This document shows, piece after piece, positions 8,177-16,279 of a stretch of DNA of 64,000 nucleotides. Made by a program: the position numbers and the translations under genes. The DNA is from JALZCH01 sp036387315. Lineage in GTDB: Bacteria > Acidobacteriota > Blastocatellia > Pyrinomonadales > Pyrinomonadaceae. The stretch lies in assembly GCA_036387315.1 (NCBI GenBank), contig DASVTY010000006.1:1-64000 (forward strand). The letters run 5' to 3'. The stretch's first letter is position 1, and each line of letters opens with the position of its first letter. Below the pieces are notes generated by a model. It did no database searches and was not told the DNA's origin. It was given only the letters and a program-made list of their open reading frames with translations.

Positions 8177-9319
8177 CTATTCGTTTTTCGGTTTCAAATA
8201 TTTTTTGCCTTTGAGCTTTTTCGGCAGCAAATCTTCGCTCGTGTAACGCTCGTAACCTTCGCCATAGCCCAAATCTTTCATCAACTTGGTCGGCGCATTT
8301 CGCACAACGAGCGGCACGGGCAGATTGCCGAATTTGCGAGCGTCTTCGAGCGCCGCCATATATGCTTCGTAAGAGCTTTTGTCTTTTTTGCAATTCGAGA
8401 GATAAACAACGCCGTGCGCGAGATTGATTCCGGCTTCGGGCAAACCGACGGTTTCCACCGCGCGAAAAACCGCGTTTGCGACGACAAGCGCAGTCGGATT
8501 GGCGACGCCGATGTCTTCGGAAGCAAAAATCACCATTCGGCGGGCGATAAATTTCGGGTCTTCGCCGCCTTCGATCATTCGGGCGAGATAATAAATCGCG
8601 GCGTCCGGCTGCGAGGCGCGCATTGATTTGATAAACGCGCTGATGACGTTGTAATGCTCTTCGCCCGCTTTGTCGTAGCGCAGAAATTTCGATTGCAGAG
8701 TGTTTTTCAAACTCTCAATCGTTATCTCATCGTAAAGCCGCGCCGTGTTTTCAATCATCGTGATCGCTTGTCTGGCGTCGCCGTTTGCCATTGCAACAAG
8801 CCAATCTTTAGCTTCGTCGTCGAGCGTCTGACCTGTGCGGTCAATAATCGTACGCATTTCTTCCGGCGACAATTCCGTCAAAACAAAAACGCGCAGACGC
8901 GAAAGCAGCGCGGGAATAATTTCAAAGCTCGGATTTTCGGTCGTCGCGCCGATTAAAACCAGATCGCCCGATTCGACAAACGGCAGCAGAAAATCCTGCT
9001 GGGCTTTGTTAAAACGATGAATTTCGTCCAAGAATAAAACGCGCGGGCGATTTTCTTCGCGCTCGCGGGCGACGATTTTGCGAATGTCGTCTTTTCCGGC
9101 GGAAACGGCTGAAAGCTCGTGAAAATCGGCGTTGATGGCGTTTGAGTAAATTCTGGCAAGCGTCGTTTTCCCGACGCCGGGCGGTCCCCACAAAACAAAC
9201 GAAAAAATATGACCTTGTTCAATCGCCCTGCGAAGCGGTTTATCCGCGCCGACAAGCTGCGGCTGCCCGACAAATTCGTCCAGATTCTGCGGTCTGATTT
9301 TGCTCGCTAACGGTTCCAT
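8177..9319 (-). CDS. rarA: Replication-associated recombination protein A, AAA+ ATPase
   Basis: 380 residues of the RarA/MgsA/WRNIP1 family, which acts at stalled replication forks. The N-terminus PLASKIRPQNLDEFVGQ is the family hallmark. The AAA+ core has Walker A GPPGVGKTT (45-53), Walker B VLFLDEIHRF, sensor 1 GATTENPSFE and the arginine-finger region LLSRLRVF. The C-terminal helical tetramerisation domain follows, with RMIEGGEDPKFIARRM. It is shorter than the E. coli protein (about 447) mainly at the C-terminus, but ends naturally. It is a single gene with its own upstream gap. Confidence 0.95.
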   Translation of the reverse strand: MEPLASKIRPQNLDEFVGQPQLVGADKPLRRAIEQGHIFSFVLWGPPGVGKTTLARIYSNAINADFHELSAVSAGKDDIRKIVAREREENRPRVLFLDEIHRFNKAQQDFLLPFVESGDLVLIGATTENPSFEIIPALLSRLRVFVLTELSPEEMRTIIDRTGQTLDDEAKDWLVAMANGDARQAITMIENTARLYDEITIESLKNTLQSKFLRYDKAGEEHYNVISAFIKSMRASQPDAAIYYLARMIEGGEDPKFIARRMVIFASEDIGVANPTALVVANAVFRAVETVGLPEAGINLAHGVVYLSNCKKDKSSYEAYMAALEDARKFGNLPVPLVVRNAPTKLMKDLGYGEGYERYTSEDLLPKKLKGKKYLKPKNE

Positions 9320-9495
9320 TTTTAATCGTTCGGATTATCTAAACTATAACAAAAAAGCCACGTTTTAAATGCTTTTTCTCTTTTGCGGCAGATTTGATTC
9401 GTTTGAATTTCAACAAGATGAGGTCTTGACTAGGTTTGTCGGATAGAATAAAAGTACAAGAGTTTAAAAGTTTATAAAAAGGAATTTTCTACAAG

Positions 9496-9807
9496 ATGCT
9501 GAATATTAAAGAACGCGAAACCGGCGACGAAACAGTTTTGGATTTGGAAGGCAGCGTCGTTTTAGGCAGCGGCGCCGCAGAACTGCGCTCCGCGCTGCGC
9601 CGTTTGGCGGAAACGGACAAAAACCGGGTGACGATAAATTTCGCCTCAGTCAAATACATTGATTCGAGCGGCGTCGGCGAATTGATTAACGCCGCCGCAA
9701 AGTTCAACAACGCGGGCGGCAATTTGAAATTGAAGAATCTGCCGCCGAAAGTCGAACAAGTTCTCTCGCTCAGCAATGTTTTATCAATGTTTGAGATTGA
9801 AGAATAG
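9496..9807 (+). CDS. STAS-domain anti-sigma factor antagonist (SpoIIAA/RsbV-like)
   Basis: 103 residues forming a complete STAS fold. The phosphorylatable serine region is YIDSSGVGELI, preceded by the beta strand NRVTINFASVK. In partner-switching systems such a protein is phosphorylated by an anti-sigma kinase and, when dephosphorylated, frees a sigma factor. No cognate kinase or phosphatase gene lies nearby, so its partner is elsewhere. The preceding 150 bases contain TTGACT at 9426 but no convincing -10 at normal spacing. Confidence 0.9.
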   Translation: MLNIKERETGDETVLDLEGSVVLGSGAAELRSALRRLAETDKNRVTINFASVKYIDSSGVGELINAAAKFNNAGGNLKLKNLPPKVEQVLSLSNVLSMFEIEE

Positions 9808-9869
9808 CTTAGAAAATAATTTTAGCAAGCTACTAAATTTGGGCTGTTTCTAATTGTTGAGGTTTATTT

Positions 9870-10853
9870 ATGGCGGAAAAAAGCAAAAAAGAAGCTAATG
9901 GTTCTAAACCTGAGAAGGAAACTCAAAGTAAAGAAGAAAATCCGAAACCTACTTGCGGAATTATGATGCCGATTTCCGAAATTGATGGGTGTTCGGCTCA
10001 GCATTGGAGCGAAGTTTTAGCAATCTTACAAGAGGCGATTGAGTCAGCCAGCTTTATTGGTAGTTTGGTTAGCGAATCCGATGAAATGGGTGTTATACAC
10101 AAAACTATTGTTCAAAACACCTATCACAGTGACATCGTTGTTTGTGATGTAAGCGGCAAGAATCCGAATGTTATGTTTGAATTAGGCTTACGATTAGCTT
10201 TTGATAAACCTACAGTTCTTATAAAAGACGAGTCAACGGATTTTTCTTTTGATACTTCTCCAATTAGGCATTTACCTTATCCGCGCGATCTCAATTACCA
10301 CAAAATGGTTGAATTTAAAAAACTTTTAAAAGGCAAGTTAGAAAACACTTACTCAGCAGCAAAATCTGACCCTCAATATTCACCTTTTTTAAAAAACTTT
10401 GGAGAATTTACTGTAGCTCAGCTTGAGAATAAAGAGGTTTCCTCAGATGTTTTTATTCTTCAATCTTTGAAAGATTTAAAGAGTGAAATGAGTTTTATAA
10501 GGCAACGTTTAAGCAATACTAAACGGTTAAGTGATGTGAATTTGAGAGAAATTTTAGCTCGCCAACCCGCTGGTCAATTAAGGGAATCTCAAGAACTACA
10601 CGGTTTATTTGCTACTAAGGTCACGTTATTCTTCACGTCTGAAGATAGTAAAGCGAGTGCTGAATTTGCTTTAAACCGCATTAGTCAACAAGTAATACCT
10701 GCATTTGAAGCAAATATCAGAGAATACGAAGCTGGTCACCGTTTAGATATATCTTTTTATTCTCCAGTATACTTTCGCGAGCTTGAAAGTATATTTCAAC
10801 AGATACGGGAGGATGGTTACGAATTGACTAGTTGGATATTTCCCAATACTTGA
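9870..10853 (+). CDS. Predicted nucleoside-2-deoxyribosyltransferase/TIR-like domain protein
   Basis: 327 residues. After a charged linker, residues 29-120 carry a Rossmann-type domain: CGIMMPIS at the start, then SDIVVCDVSGKNPNVMFELG with a conserved-looking Glu104, and KPTVLIKDES. That last pattern (hydrophobic strand, D, GKNPNV.xELG, xA, KP, hydrophobic) is typical of short nucleotide- or NAD-handling domains related to nucleoside deoxyribosyltransferases and TIR-like effectors. The C-terminal half (residues 190-327) is unrecognised. There is no signal peptide. The gene is clearly richer in A+T than its neighbours and sits alone between a STAS gene and a tRNA with a small mobile-looking palindrome, so recent acquisition is likely. 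A defence role is possible but inferred. Confidence 0.6.
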   Translation: MAEKSKKEANGSKPEKETQSKEENPKPTCGIMMPISEIDGCSAQHWSEVLAILQEAIESASFIGSLVSESDEMGVIHKTIVQNTYHSDIVVCDVSGKNPNVMFELGLRLAFDKPTVLIKDESTDFSFDTSPIRHLPYPRDLNYHKMVEFKKLLKGKLENTYSAAKSDPQYSPFLKNFGEFTVAQLENKEVSSDVFILQSLKDLKSEMSFIRQRLSNTKRLSDVNLREILARQPAGQLRESQELHGLFATKVTLFFTSEDSKASAEFALNRISQQVIPAFEANIREYEAGHRLDISFYSPVYFRELESIFQQIREDGYELTSWIFPNT

Positions 10854-10902
10854 TTTTTGTTGCAATCAACTTGAACACTGAGCAATAAATTTTTGTTTAA
10901 AA

Positions 10903-10974
10903 TGCCCCCGGCAGGATTCGAACCTACAACCAAGCGATTATGAGCCGCGTGCTCTACCATTGAGCTACAGGGGC
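10903..10974 (-). tRNA. tRNA-Met (CAT anticodon)
   Basis: The 72-nt reverse strand folds as a cloverleaf. It has acceptor GCCCCTG with CGGGGGC (one U-G pair), D stem GCTC/GAGC, anticodon loop CTCATAA with anticodon CAT, a T arm with GTAGG, TTCGAAT and CCTGC, and discriminator A. No CCA is encoded. The first anticodon-stem pair is a C-U mismatch and the last is G-U. The CAT anticodon could also be a lysidine-modified tRNA-Ile; it lacks the three G-C pairs of an initiator stem, so elongator Met is likeliest. Confidence 0.9.
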
Positions 10975-11012
10975 GCGTTTCAACACAAATTCTAAATTAA
11001 AACTACGGCGCG

Positions 11013-11144
11013 CCGCAAATTGGTTTTAGAGCCAATTTCGTTTAAAGCGGCTGTCAGTACCGCGAACGGTAGTGAGCGGGTCAATAACCTTACCCGCTCA
11101 CTTTCGTTCGCGGTACTGACTTGTATCACCGCAAATTGGTTTTA
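11013..11144. mobile_element. Small palindromic element flanked by 16-bp direct repeats
   Basis: An imperfect palindrome (11053-11120; 29-bp arms beginning GTCAGTACCGCGAACG, two mismatches, 10-base loop) lies inside a segment bounded by identical 16-base repeats CCGCAAATTGGTTTTA at 11013-11028 and 11129-11144. The right copy contains the stop codon of the DHH gene. The arrangement looks like an inserted miniature element with duplicated target, or a REP-like unit spread by another enzyme. No transposase is present. Confidence 0.6.
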
Positions 11145-12104
11145 ATCTTCTTCAAATTGCAGCTCGGCAATGATTTCACGCATATATTTTCTGCCCAGCT
11201 CGACTTCATCGGGTTTTAAAGAAACCGCGCCGACAACGGCGTGACCGCCGCCGCCGTAGCGTTCGCAGATTTTGGCGATGTTATGCACGCGCTGGCGCGG
11301 CGACCATGGGTTTGAACCGACCGAGATTTTCGTACGTTTGTCGCCGCGCGTCAGCGCGACGTTGTAAGTCGTCTGCGGGTAAAGATAATAGGGAATGAAT
11401 TTGTTGAAACCGTCAAAGCCGTATTCGGTTAAATCAAACGAGACGACGCCGCGCGAATAAGCCGCATTTTCACGAATCAAATCGAGCGTGCGATTGTGTT
11501 GCGCGAGAATAGGCTGCAATTTCGCTTGAATTTCCGCCGTTTCGACAATTTCGGTCAAGGATTTTTCGCGCATCATCAGAATTGTTTTTTCGACAAAAGC
11601 CGGATCGTGTTCGCCTTCGATAACCTGCATCAATTTCAGCGCGGGCGAGCGCAATTCGACGCATTGTGCCGCCGATTCATACAAAGCGCCGTCAATAATG
11701 TGCGCCCATTCGATCAATTCTTTTAGACTTTCGTCTCGAAAACCGAATTTTTCATCCGCAGTGCGCGCGATAAACTCGCAGCAGGATTTCGAGTTTGTAT
11801 CTAGAAAATGAGTTTCGGAATTTTTGCGGCGAAAATACGCTTCGTCTTCGGGCGATAAAAACGCCGATTCGTGATGGTCGAACCACCAGTTGAGACGCTC
11901 GTCGGCGCAGAATTTAAAATCAACAATGGCGTTTTCGTCGCCGTCCAGCAAATCGCGGTCAAAAGCGTTATTTGCGCGGTGCATTACGGGCGAAAAGGAA
12001 ATTTCCGCCGCCGGGTTGATTTTCGTCAGATAAAATTTGCTGAACAGAGCCGCCGAAGCCGCGCCGTCAAAACAATTTCCGTGATAAAGTACGCGAAGTT
12101 TCAT
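11142..12104 (-). CDS. DHH-family phosphoesterase
   Basis: 320 residues. Manganese-dependent phosphoesterase of the DHH/DHHA1 type. The N-terminus LRVLYHGNCFDGAASAALF supplies the first metal ligands (His8, Asp13), DHHES is the name-giving motif, and the C-terminal DHHA1 substrate loop is YGGGGHAVVGAVSL. Relatives cleave nanoRNA, cyclic dinucleotides or phosphonucleotides; which of these applies here cannot be told. The stop codon lies within a 16-base sequence repeated on the far side of the small palindrome, so the 3-prime end may have been rebuilt by an insertion. Cytoplasmic. Confidence 0.88.
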   Translation of the reverse strand: MKLRVLYHGNCFDGAASAALFSKFYLTKINPAAEISFSPVMHRANNAFDRDLLDGDENAIVDFKFCADERLNWWFDHHESAFLSPEDEAYFRRKNSETHFLDTNSKSCCEFIARTADEKFGFRDESLKELIEWAHIIDGALYESAAQCVELRSPALKLMQVIEGEHDPAFVEKTILMMREKSLTEIVETAEIQAKLQPILAQHNRTLDLIRENAAYSRGVVSFDLTEYGFDGFNKFIPYYLYPQTTYNVALTRGDKRTKISVGSNPWSPRQRVHNIAKICERYGGGGHAVVGAVSLKPDEVELGRKYMREIIAELQFEED

Positions 12105-12211
12105 TAAAATAAAGTTTAGAGTTTAAATTTTAGTTTGGAAACGGCGCAAAAGCGCGAACTCCAAACACAAAACAATCTTTCAAAATAGTTTGCCGCGAGG
12201 CGCATCGTCAA

Positions 12212-12688
12212 ATGCAGAGAGAAATGGAACAGGAAATCAGAGTGCGCGCAGCCGAACCGTCGGATGCGCCGATTATAGTCGAATTCAACCAGCGAATGGC
12301 TGAAGAAACCGAAGGCAAACGCCTTGCGACCGAGATTTTATCCGCCGGAGTCGCTGCCGTTTTTGCGGATAAACAACGCGGTTTTTATGTCGTCGCCGAA
12401 AACGAATTTAAAGAAGTCGTCGGCTGTTTGCTGATAACTTTCGAGTGGAGTGATTGGCGCAACGCGCTTTTTTGGTGGATTCAGAGCGTTTATGTCCGCG
12501 CCGATTATCGCGGGAAAGGCGTTTATCGCAGACTTTATGAGCGAGTCAAAGAAATGGCTGGGGGAAATGAAACGCCGGTTTGCGGTTTCCGGCTTTACGT
12601 GGAAAAAGAAAATGAAGTCGCACAAAATGTTTATGAAAAGCTCGGAATGGAAGAGTGCGTTTATTTGATGTATGAGGAAATGTTGTGA
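12212..12688 (+). CDS. GNAT family N-acetyltransferase
   Basis: 158 residues with the GNAT fold: an N-terminal IRVRAAEPSDAPIIVEFNQR, then the acetyl-CoA binding loop YVRADYRGKGVYRRLYERV (the R-x-x-G-x-G/A pattern reads RGKGVY), and a late strand FRLYVEKENEVAQNVYEKLG as in small-molecule acetyltransferases. Start is ATG 12212; a second ATG at 12224 is possible. Its stop overlaps the GTG start of the next gene, so the two are translationally coupled. Substrate unknown. Confidence 0.88.
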   Translation: MQREMEQEIRVRAAEPSDAPIIVEFNQRMAEETEGKRLATEILSAGVAAVFADKQRGFYVVAENEFKEVVGCLLITFEWSDWRNALFWWIQSVYVRADYRGKGVYRRLYERVKEMAGGNETPVCGFRLYVEKENEVAQNVYEKLGMEECVYLMYEEML

Positions 12689-12975
12689 AAATTTCCGAAG
12701 CAGAATTTAAACGGATTGTTGACGACATTCTTGACGAACGCGAAGTTATTTACAAACACAATCCGATTGGGACGCGCGAGGAAACGTTGCTCTGGATGCT
12801 AATGAGCGTTTTAATTAGCTATTTGAGTTTGTCCGAGCTGGAAACGCCTTGTTTTCCGGGCGCGCCGACAACGGAAACTTATCGGCAGGCAATTCTTTTT
12901 ATCTTGCAGGGACGCGCCGATTTTGAAGCCCGACAATATTTGGACAAATTAGAGCGAATTTCGCAGATTGAATAA
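12685..12975 (+). CDS. Small hypothetical protein coupled to the acetyltransferase
   Basis: 96 residues starting at a GTG that overlaps the acetyltransferase stop (GTGA arrangement) with GAGGAAA just upstream. The sequence KISEAEFKRIVDDILDEREV is helical, and a hydrophobic patch LLWMLMSVLISYLSLSELE may be buried rather than membrane spanning. I do not recognise a family. The tight overlap and conserved codon use make it a genuine gene. Its last codons overlap a possible TTG start of the VOC gene, but that gene has a better ATG downstream. Confidence 0.75.
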   Translation: MKISEAEFKRIVDDILDEREVIYKHNPIGTREETLLWMLMSVLISYLSLSELETPCFPGAPTTETYRQAILFILQGRADFEARQYLDKLERISQIE

Positions 12976-12979
12976 AACT

Positions 12980-13372
12980 ATGAAACAGAGCATCGCGCAT
13001 ATCGCTCTGGTTGTTAACGATTATGATGAAGCTATTAAATTCTACACGGAAAAATTAGGCTTTGTCTTACTTGACGATACGCCTCAAAGCGAAACAAAAC
13101 GATGGGTTTTAGTTGCGCCGAAGGGAGCGGAAGAATGCTGTTTGTTATTAGCCAAAGGCGTTGGCGACGAGCAAAGAAGCAGAATCGGAAACCAAACCGG
13201 CGGGCGCGTTTTTCTGTTTTTGAAAACCGACGATTTTTGGCGAGATTATGAAAATCTGCGTCAAAAGAACGTCAATTTTGTCAGAGAACCGAAAACGGAA
13301 GACTACGGGACGGTTGCCGTTTTTGAAGATTTATACGGTAATCTGTGGGATTTGGTCGAATTCAAGAGATAG
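12980..13372 (+). CDS. VOC family protein (glyoxalase/bleomycin resistance fold)
   Basis: 130 residues from the ATG at 12980; a TTG at 12968 would add four. It begins SIAHIALVVNDYDEAIKFYTEKLGFVLL, the classical first half of a vicinal-oxygen-chelate domain with its metal-ligand His, and ends YGTVAVFEDLYGNLWDLVEF, with the second-half Glu ligand. The fold is used for glyoxalase, dioxygenase and antibiotic-binding proteins; without substrate evidence no reaction is assigned. It forms a compact three-gene unit with the two preceding genes. Confidence 0.88.
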   Translation: MKQSIAHIALVVNDYDEAIKFYTEKLGFVLLDDTPQSETKRWVLVAPKGAEECCLLLAKGVGDEQRSRIGNQTGGRVFLFLKTDDFWRDYENLRQKNVNFVREPKTEDYGTVAVFEDLYGNLWDLVEFKR

Positions 13373-13397
13373 AACCGAGTCAAATATATTGTTGCCT

Positions 13398-16271
13398 TCA
13401 TTTTTTATTTTCCTCATTAACATAAAACATTTCATCCGCCGGTCGTAACGGACGAGCCAGCCAGAGCGGACGGCGCAAGCCGTTTGGTCCGGGCGCGGGT
13501 CGAGTCATCGCCAGCCATTCTTTGTAAATCTGAAAAGATTTTTCCGTGTCAACAAAAACGTCGCCGTATTGGTCGTCCGCGTGCGCTTTTTCGACGCGGA
13601 CGCGCTGATGCCAGCAGTGCATTCCTGAAATCGGGTCTGGATGGACGGGAAAAGTGATGTTTTGATGAACGCCGCCGTCCGTCCAGAAAATTCTCGAAGT
13701 GTCCGGGTCTGCGCTTTTGTACGCGCCGATGCCTTCGACGACGCGCATCATCCATTTGCCGTTTTCGACTTCGGAAATGCTGACTTGATTCGTCTGCCAG
13801 CGATTGTTGCTCGCGTCCTGCGCGCGACGCCAGCGTCCGATGTGGTGCGAGCATGCGACGATGCCGGGTTTGATGCCTTCGGTCACCCACGCGCGGTTGA
13901 CGAAATAGCCGATGTCGGTCGAAACGCGCACGAGGTCGCCGGTTTTGATTCCCCAACGTTCGGCATCCGCGGTGTGCATCCAGAGCGGATTGCGGTTGGA
14001 AATTTCCGATAACCATTTTGAATTGCCCGAACGAGTGTGAATCAGAGTCGGCAGCCTAAACGTCGGGACAAGCACGATTTCGTTTTTGCTCGCGTCCAAA
14101 GTTTCCGGGTGAATATGGCTTTTGACGTAAGTCGGAAAGGCGTATTCAGACCAGCCCCAATCTGCGAGCGTCGGTGAATATAATTCTTGCTTGCGTGAAG
14201 GCGTGTTAAATCCGGCTCGCGGAACGCCCTCAATCACAACGCCCACGCCTTTACCGTTTTTGCGAACTCCGCCCGTGTCTTTGTCAATTTGCGTGCCTTG
14301 CAAATCCGATTCGGCGAGCGGTTCTAGATGGCGATTGTAAACCGCATTTTCGACCTCGAACGCGCCGTATTTCCGCATATATTCGAGCGGCGTCAAATTT
14401 TCTTTGGCGGCAGTTTCCGGCAAACCTTTGGTGTTTTCAAAAATATACTGGTAATACTCGTCAATCGTGATTTTCTCGCCCGCCCGATACGGCGACTCGA
14501 AATGCTTGCGAATTCCTAGCTCGCCATCCGGGTCAATCCGCCACGACAATTCAAACCAAAATTCGTCTTCTTCCCAGACTTCGCCCGGATTAGTTTCGTA
14601 AGTAAACGTGGTTTCGCGTCCCATTTTCCGAGCCGCTTCGCGCAAAATCGGCTGGCGAAATGAAATCCACATTCCCGAATGCGTCTCGTAGCTCGTCAAA
14701 TCGTGCCGCTCGCTCGCTAATCCCATCGGTAAAACATAATCGGCAAAATAAGCCGTCTCGTTCCAGGTCGGCGTTAAAGCCGCGTGCAAACCGATTTTCG
14801 ATTCATCCGACAAAGCCTCGATCCACGTAAATCCGTCCGGGTAAGTCCAAACCGGATTAAAAACCCGCGTGAAATAAACATCCAATTTCCCGCGCCCTTC
14901 TTTCAAAAAATGCGGCAGTAGAAAGCTCATCTCGTAATGTGAAAGCGGATATTCGAGCGGAAAATGCAGCTCGTTCCAGAATTTTTGAGCGGGCGGATTG
15001 GAAAAACCCTTCGGTTTAAATTTATTCCACGCGCTAGGCAAAGTCCCGCCGACCGTTCCGACACTTCCCGTCAAAACATTGAGAAAATGCAGGCAGCGAG
15101 CGACCGCCCAGCCACCGAGATTTCCGCTTCCGGCGCTGCGCCAGTTGTGCGCCGAAAACCTTGTTCCGGCGCGCCCGATTTGGCGTGCGACTTCAACAAT
15201 CATCGCGGCTGTAACGCCGCTTTCTTTTTCGGCAAATTCGGGCGTGTATTCGGCGTAAAGTTTTTCAAGCTCGACGATGAAATTTTCAAAAGTGATTTCT
15301 GCATCTGGATTCATTGCTTCCAACGATTCCCGCCAATTCACCCAGTTTCGCAAAAAATCTTCGTTGTAAAGTTTCTCCCGAATCAAAATATTTGCCATTG
15401 CCAATAGCACGGCGGCTTCGCTGCCGGGATAGCTCGGCAGCCAGTAATCAGCCATCGAAGCCGTGTTTGAAAGTCTGGTGTCCATCACGGCGAGCTTTGC
15501 GCCGTTCATCATTCCCTCGATAATTCGTTGCGCGTGCGGGTTGAAATAATGACCGGATTCGAGATGCGCCGAAATTAGAAAGATAAATTGCGCTTCGCCA
15601 TGATCGGGCGAAGGGCGGTCGTAGCCCTGCCAAATCGCATAGCCGAGACGCGCTCCGGCAGAACAAATATTTGTGTGGCTGTTATGCCCGTCAACGCCCC
15701 AAGCCTGCAAAATGCGGTCAATAAAACCTTCATGACCCGGACGCCCGACGTGATAAACGACTTCGTTGCGGCGGTCTTCCTGCAATGCTTTGCGGATTTT
15801 CGCGGCAATATCGTCTAAAACTTCGTCCCACGAAACTCTTTCCCATTCGCCCGCACCGCGTTTCCCTTTACGCCGCATCGGGTAAAGAATGCGGTCAACG
15901 TCCGTAATCTGATTAATCGTCGCCGGACCTTTGGCGCAGTTGCGCCCACGGCTGCCCGGATGATACGGATTGCCTTCAAACTTGCGGATTTTAAGCGTTT
16001 CCTTGTCAACATAACCAAGCAGCCCGCAACCCGCCTCGCAGTTAAAGCAGGTCGTCGGAATAATCATGTAGTTTTTCTTGACGCGTCGCTGCCCGCTCGT
16101 CGCTTCATACTCAACCCAATCGTCCCATTTTTCCGGCGGCGGATAGCTTGTTAAATCGCCCGCTTCAGTCAAAGGCGGCAGAAAATCAGTTTCTGCATCG
16201 TCGTGCAGATTTTCGATTAAGTGTAATTTTTCGGCGATGCGCTCAATCAGCGACGGTTTATGTTTAATCAT
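13398..16271 (-). CDS. Molybdopterin-dependent oxidoreductase, catalytic subunit
   Basis: About 957 residues of the DMSO-reductase superfamily. The iron-sulfur motif is CFNCEAGC followed 29 residues later by RNCAKG (C-x2-C-x3-C-x29-C). Then come VSWDEVLDDIAAKI and NICSAGARLG, where the Cys is the likely Mo ligand. The C-terminal cofactor-binding barrel includes NPLWMHTADAERWGIKTGDLV. ATG 16271 is preferred; an in-frame TTG at 16283 would overlap the partner gene by four bases. No twin-arginine signal is seen, so the subunit should be cytoplasmic. It follows a fused FeS/NrfD membrane subunit, so it should exchange electrons with the quinone pool. The substrate (sulfur oxyanion, formate or other) cannot be named from motifs. 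Confidence 0.9.
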   Translation of the reverse strand: MIKHKPSLIERIAEKLHLIENLHDDAETDFLPPLTEAGDLTSYPPPEKWDDWVEYEATSGQRRVKKNYMIIPTTCFNCEAGCGLLGYVDKETLKIRKFEGNPYHPGSRGRNCAKGPATINQITDVDRILYPMRRKGKRGAGEWERVSWDEVLDDIAAKIRKALQEDRRNEVVYHVGRPGHEGFIDRILQAWGVDGHNSHTNICSAGARLGYAIWQGYDRPSPDHGEAQFIFLISAHLESGHYFNPHAQRIIEGMMNGAKLAVMDTRLSNTASMADYWLPSYPGSEAAVLLAMANILIREKLYNEDFLRNWVNWRESLEAMNPDAEITFENFIVELEKLYAEYTPEFAEKESGVTAAMIVEVARQIGRAGTRFSAHNWRSAGSGNLGGWAVARCLHFLNVLTGSVGTVGGTLPSAWNKFKPKGFSNPPAQKFWNELHFPLEYPLSHYEMSFLLPHFLKEGRGKLDVYFTRVFNPVWTYPDGFTWIEALSDESKIGLHAALTPTWNETAYFADYVLPMGLASERHDLTSYETHSGMWISFRQPILREAARKMGRETTFTYETNPGEVWEEDEFWFELSWRIDPDGELGIRKHFESPYRAGEKITIDEYYQYIFENTKGLPETAAKENLTPLEYMRKYGAFEVENAVYNRHLEPLAESDLQGTQIDKDTGGVRKNGKGVGVVIEGVPRAGFNTPSRKQELYSPTLADWGWSEYAFPTYVKSHIHPETLDASKNEIVLVPTFRLPTLIHTRSGNSKWLSEISNRNPLWMHTADAERWGIKTGDLVRVSTDIGYFVNRAWVTEGIKPGIVACSHHIGRWRRAQDASNNRWQTNQVSISEVENGKWMMRVVEGIGAYKSADPDTSRIFWTDGGVHQNITFPVHPDPISGMHCWHQRVRVEKAHADDQYGDVFVDTEKSFQIYKEWLAMTRPAPGPNGLRRPLWLARPLRPADEMFYVNEENKK

Positions 16272-16279
16272 ATTTGCAA

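Noticed and set aside
8067..8393. 108-codon frame after rarA
   Set aside because: Made of the intergenic palindrome and the shadow of the rarA C-terminus.
9426..9454. Sigma-70 promoter ahead of the STAS gene
   Set aside because: TTGACT is present, but TAGAAT is 12 bases away and TAAAAG at 17 is weak; not enough to call.
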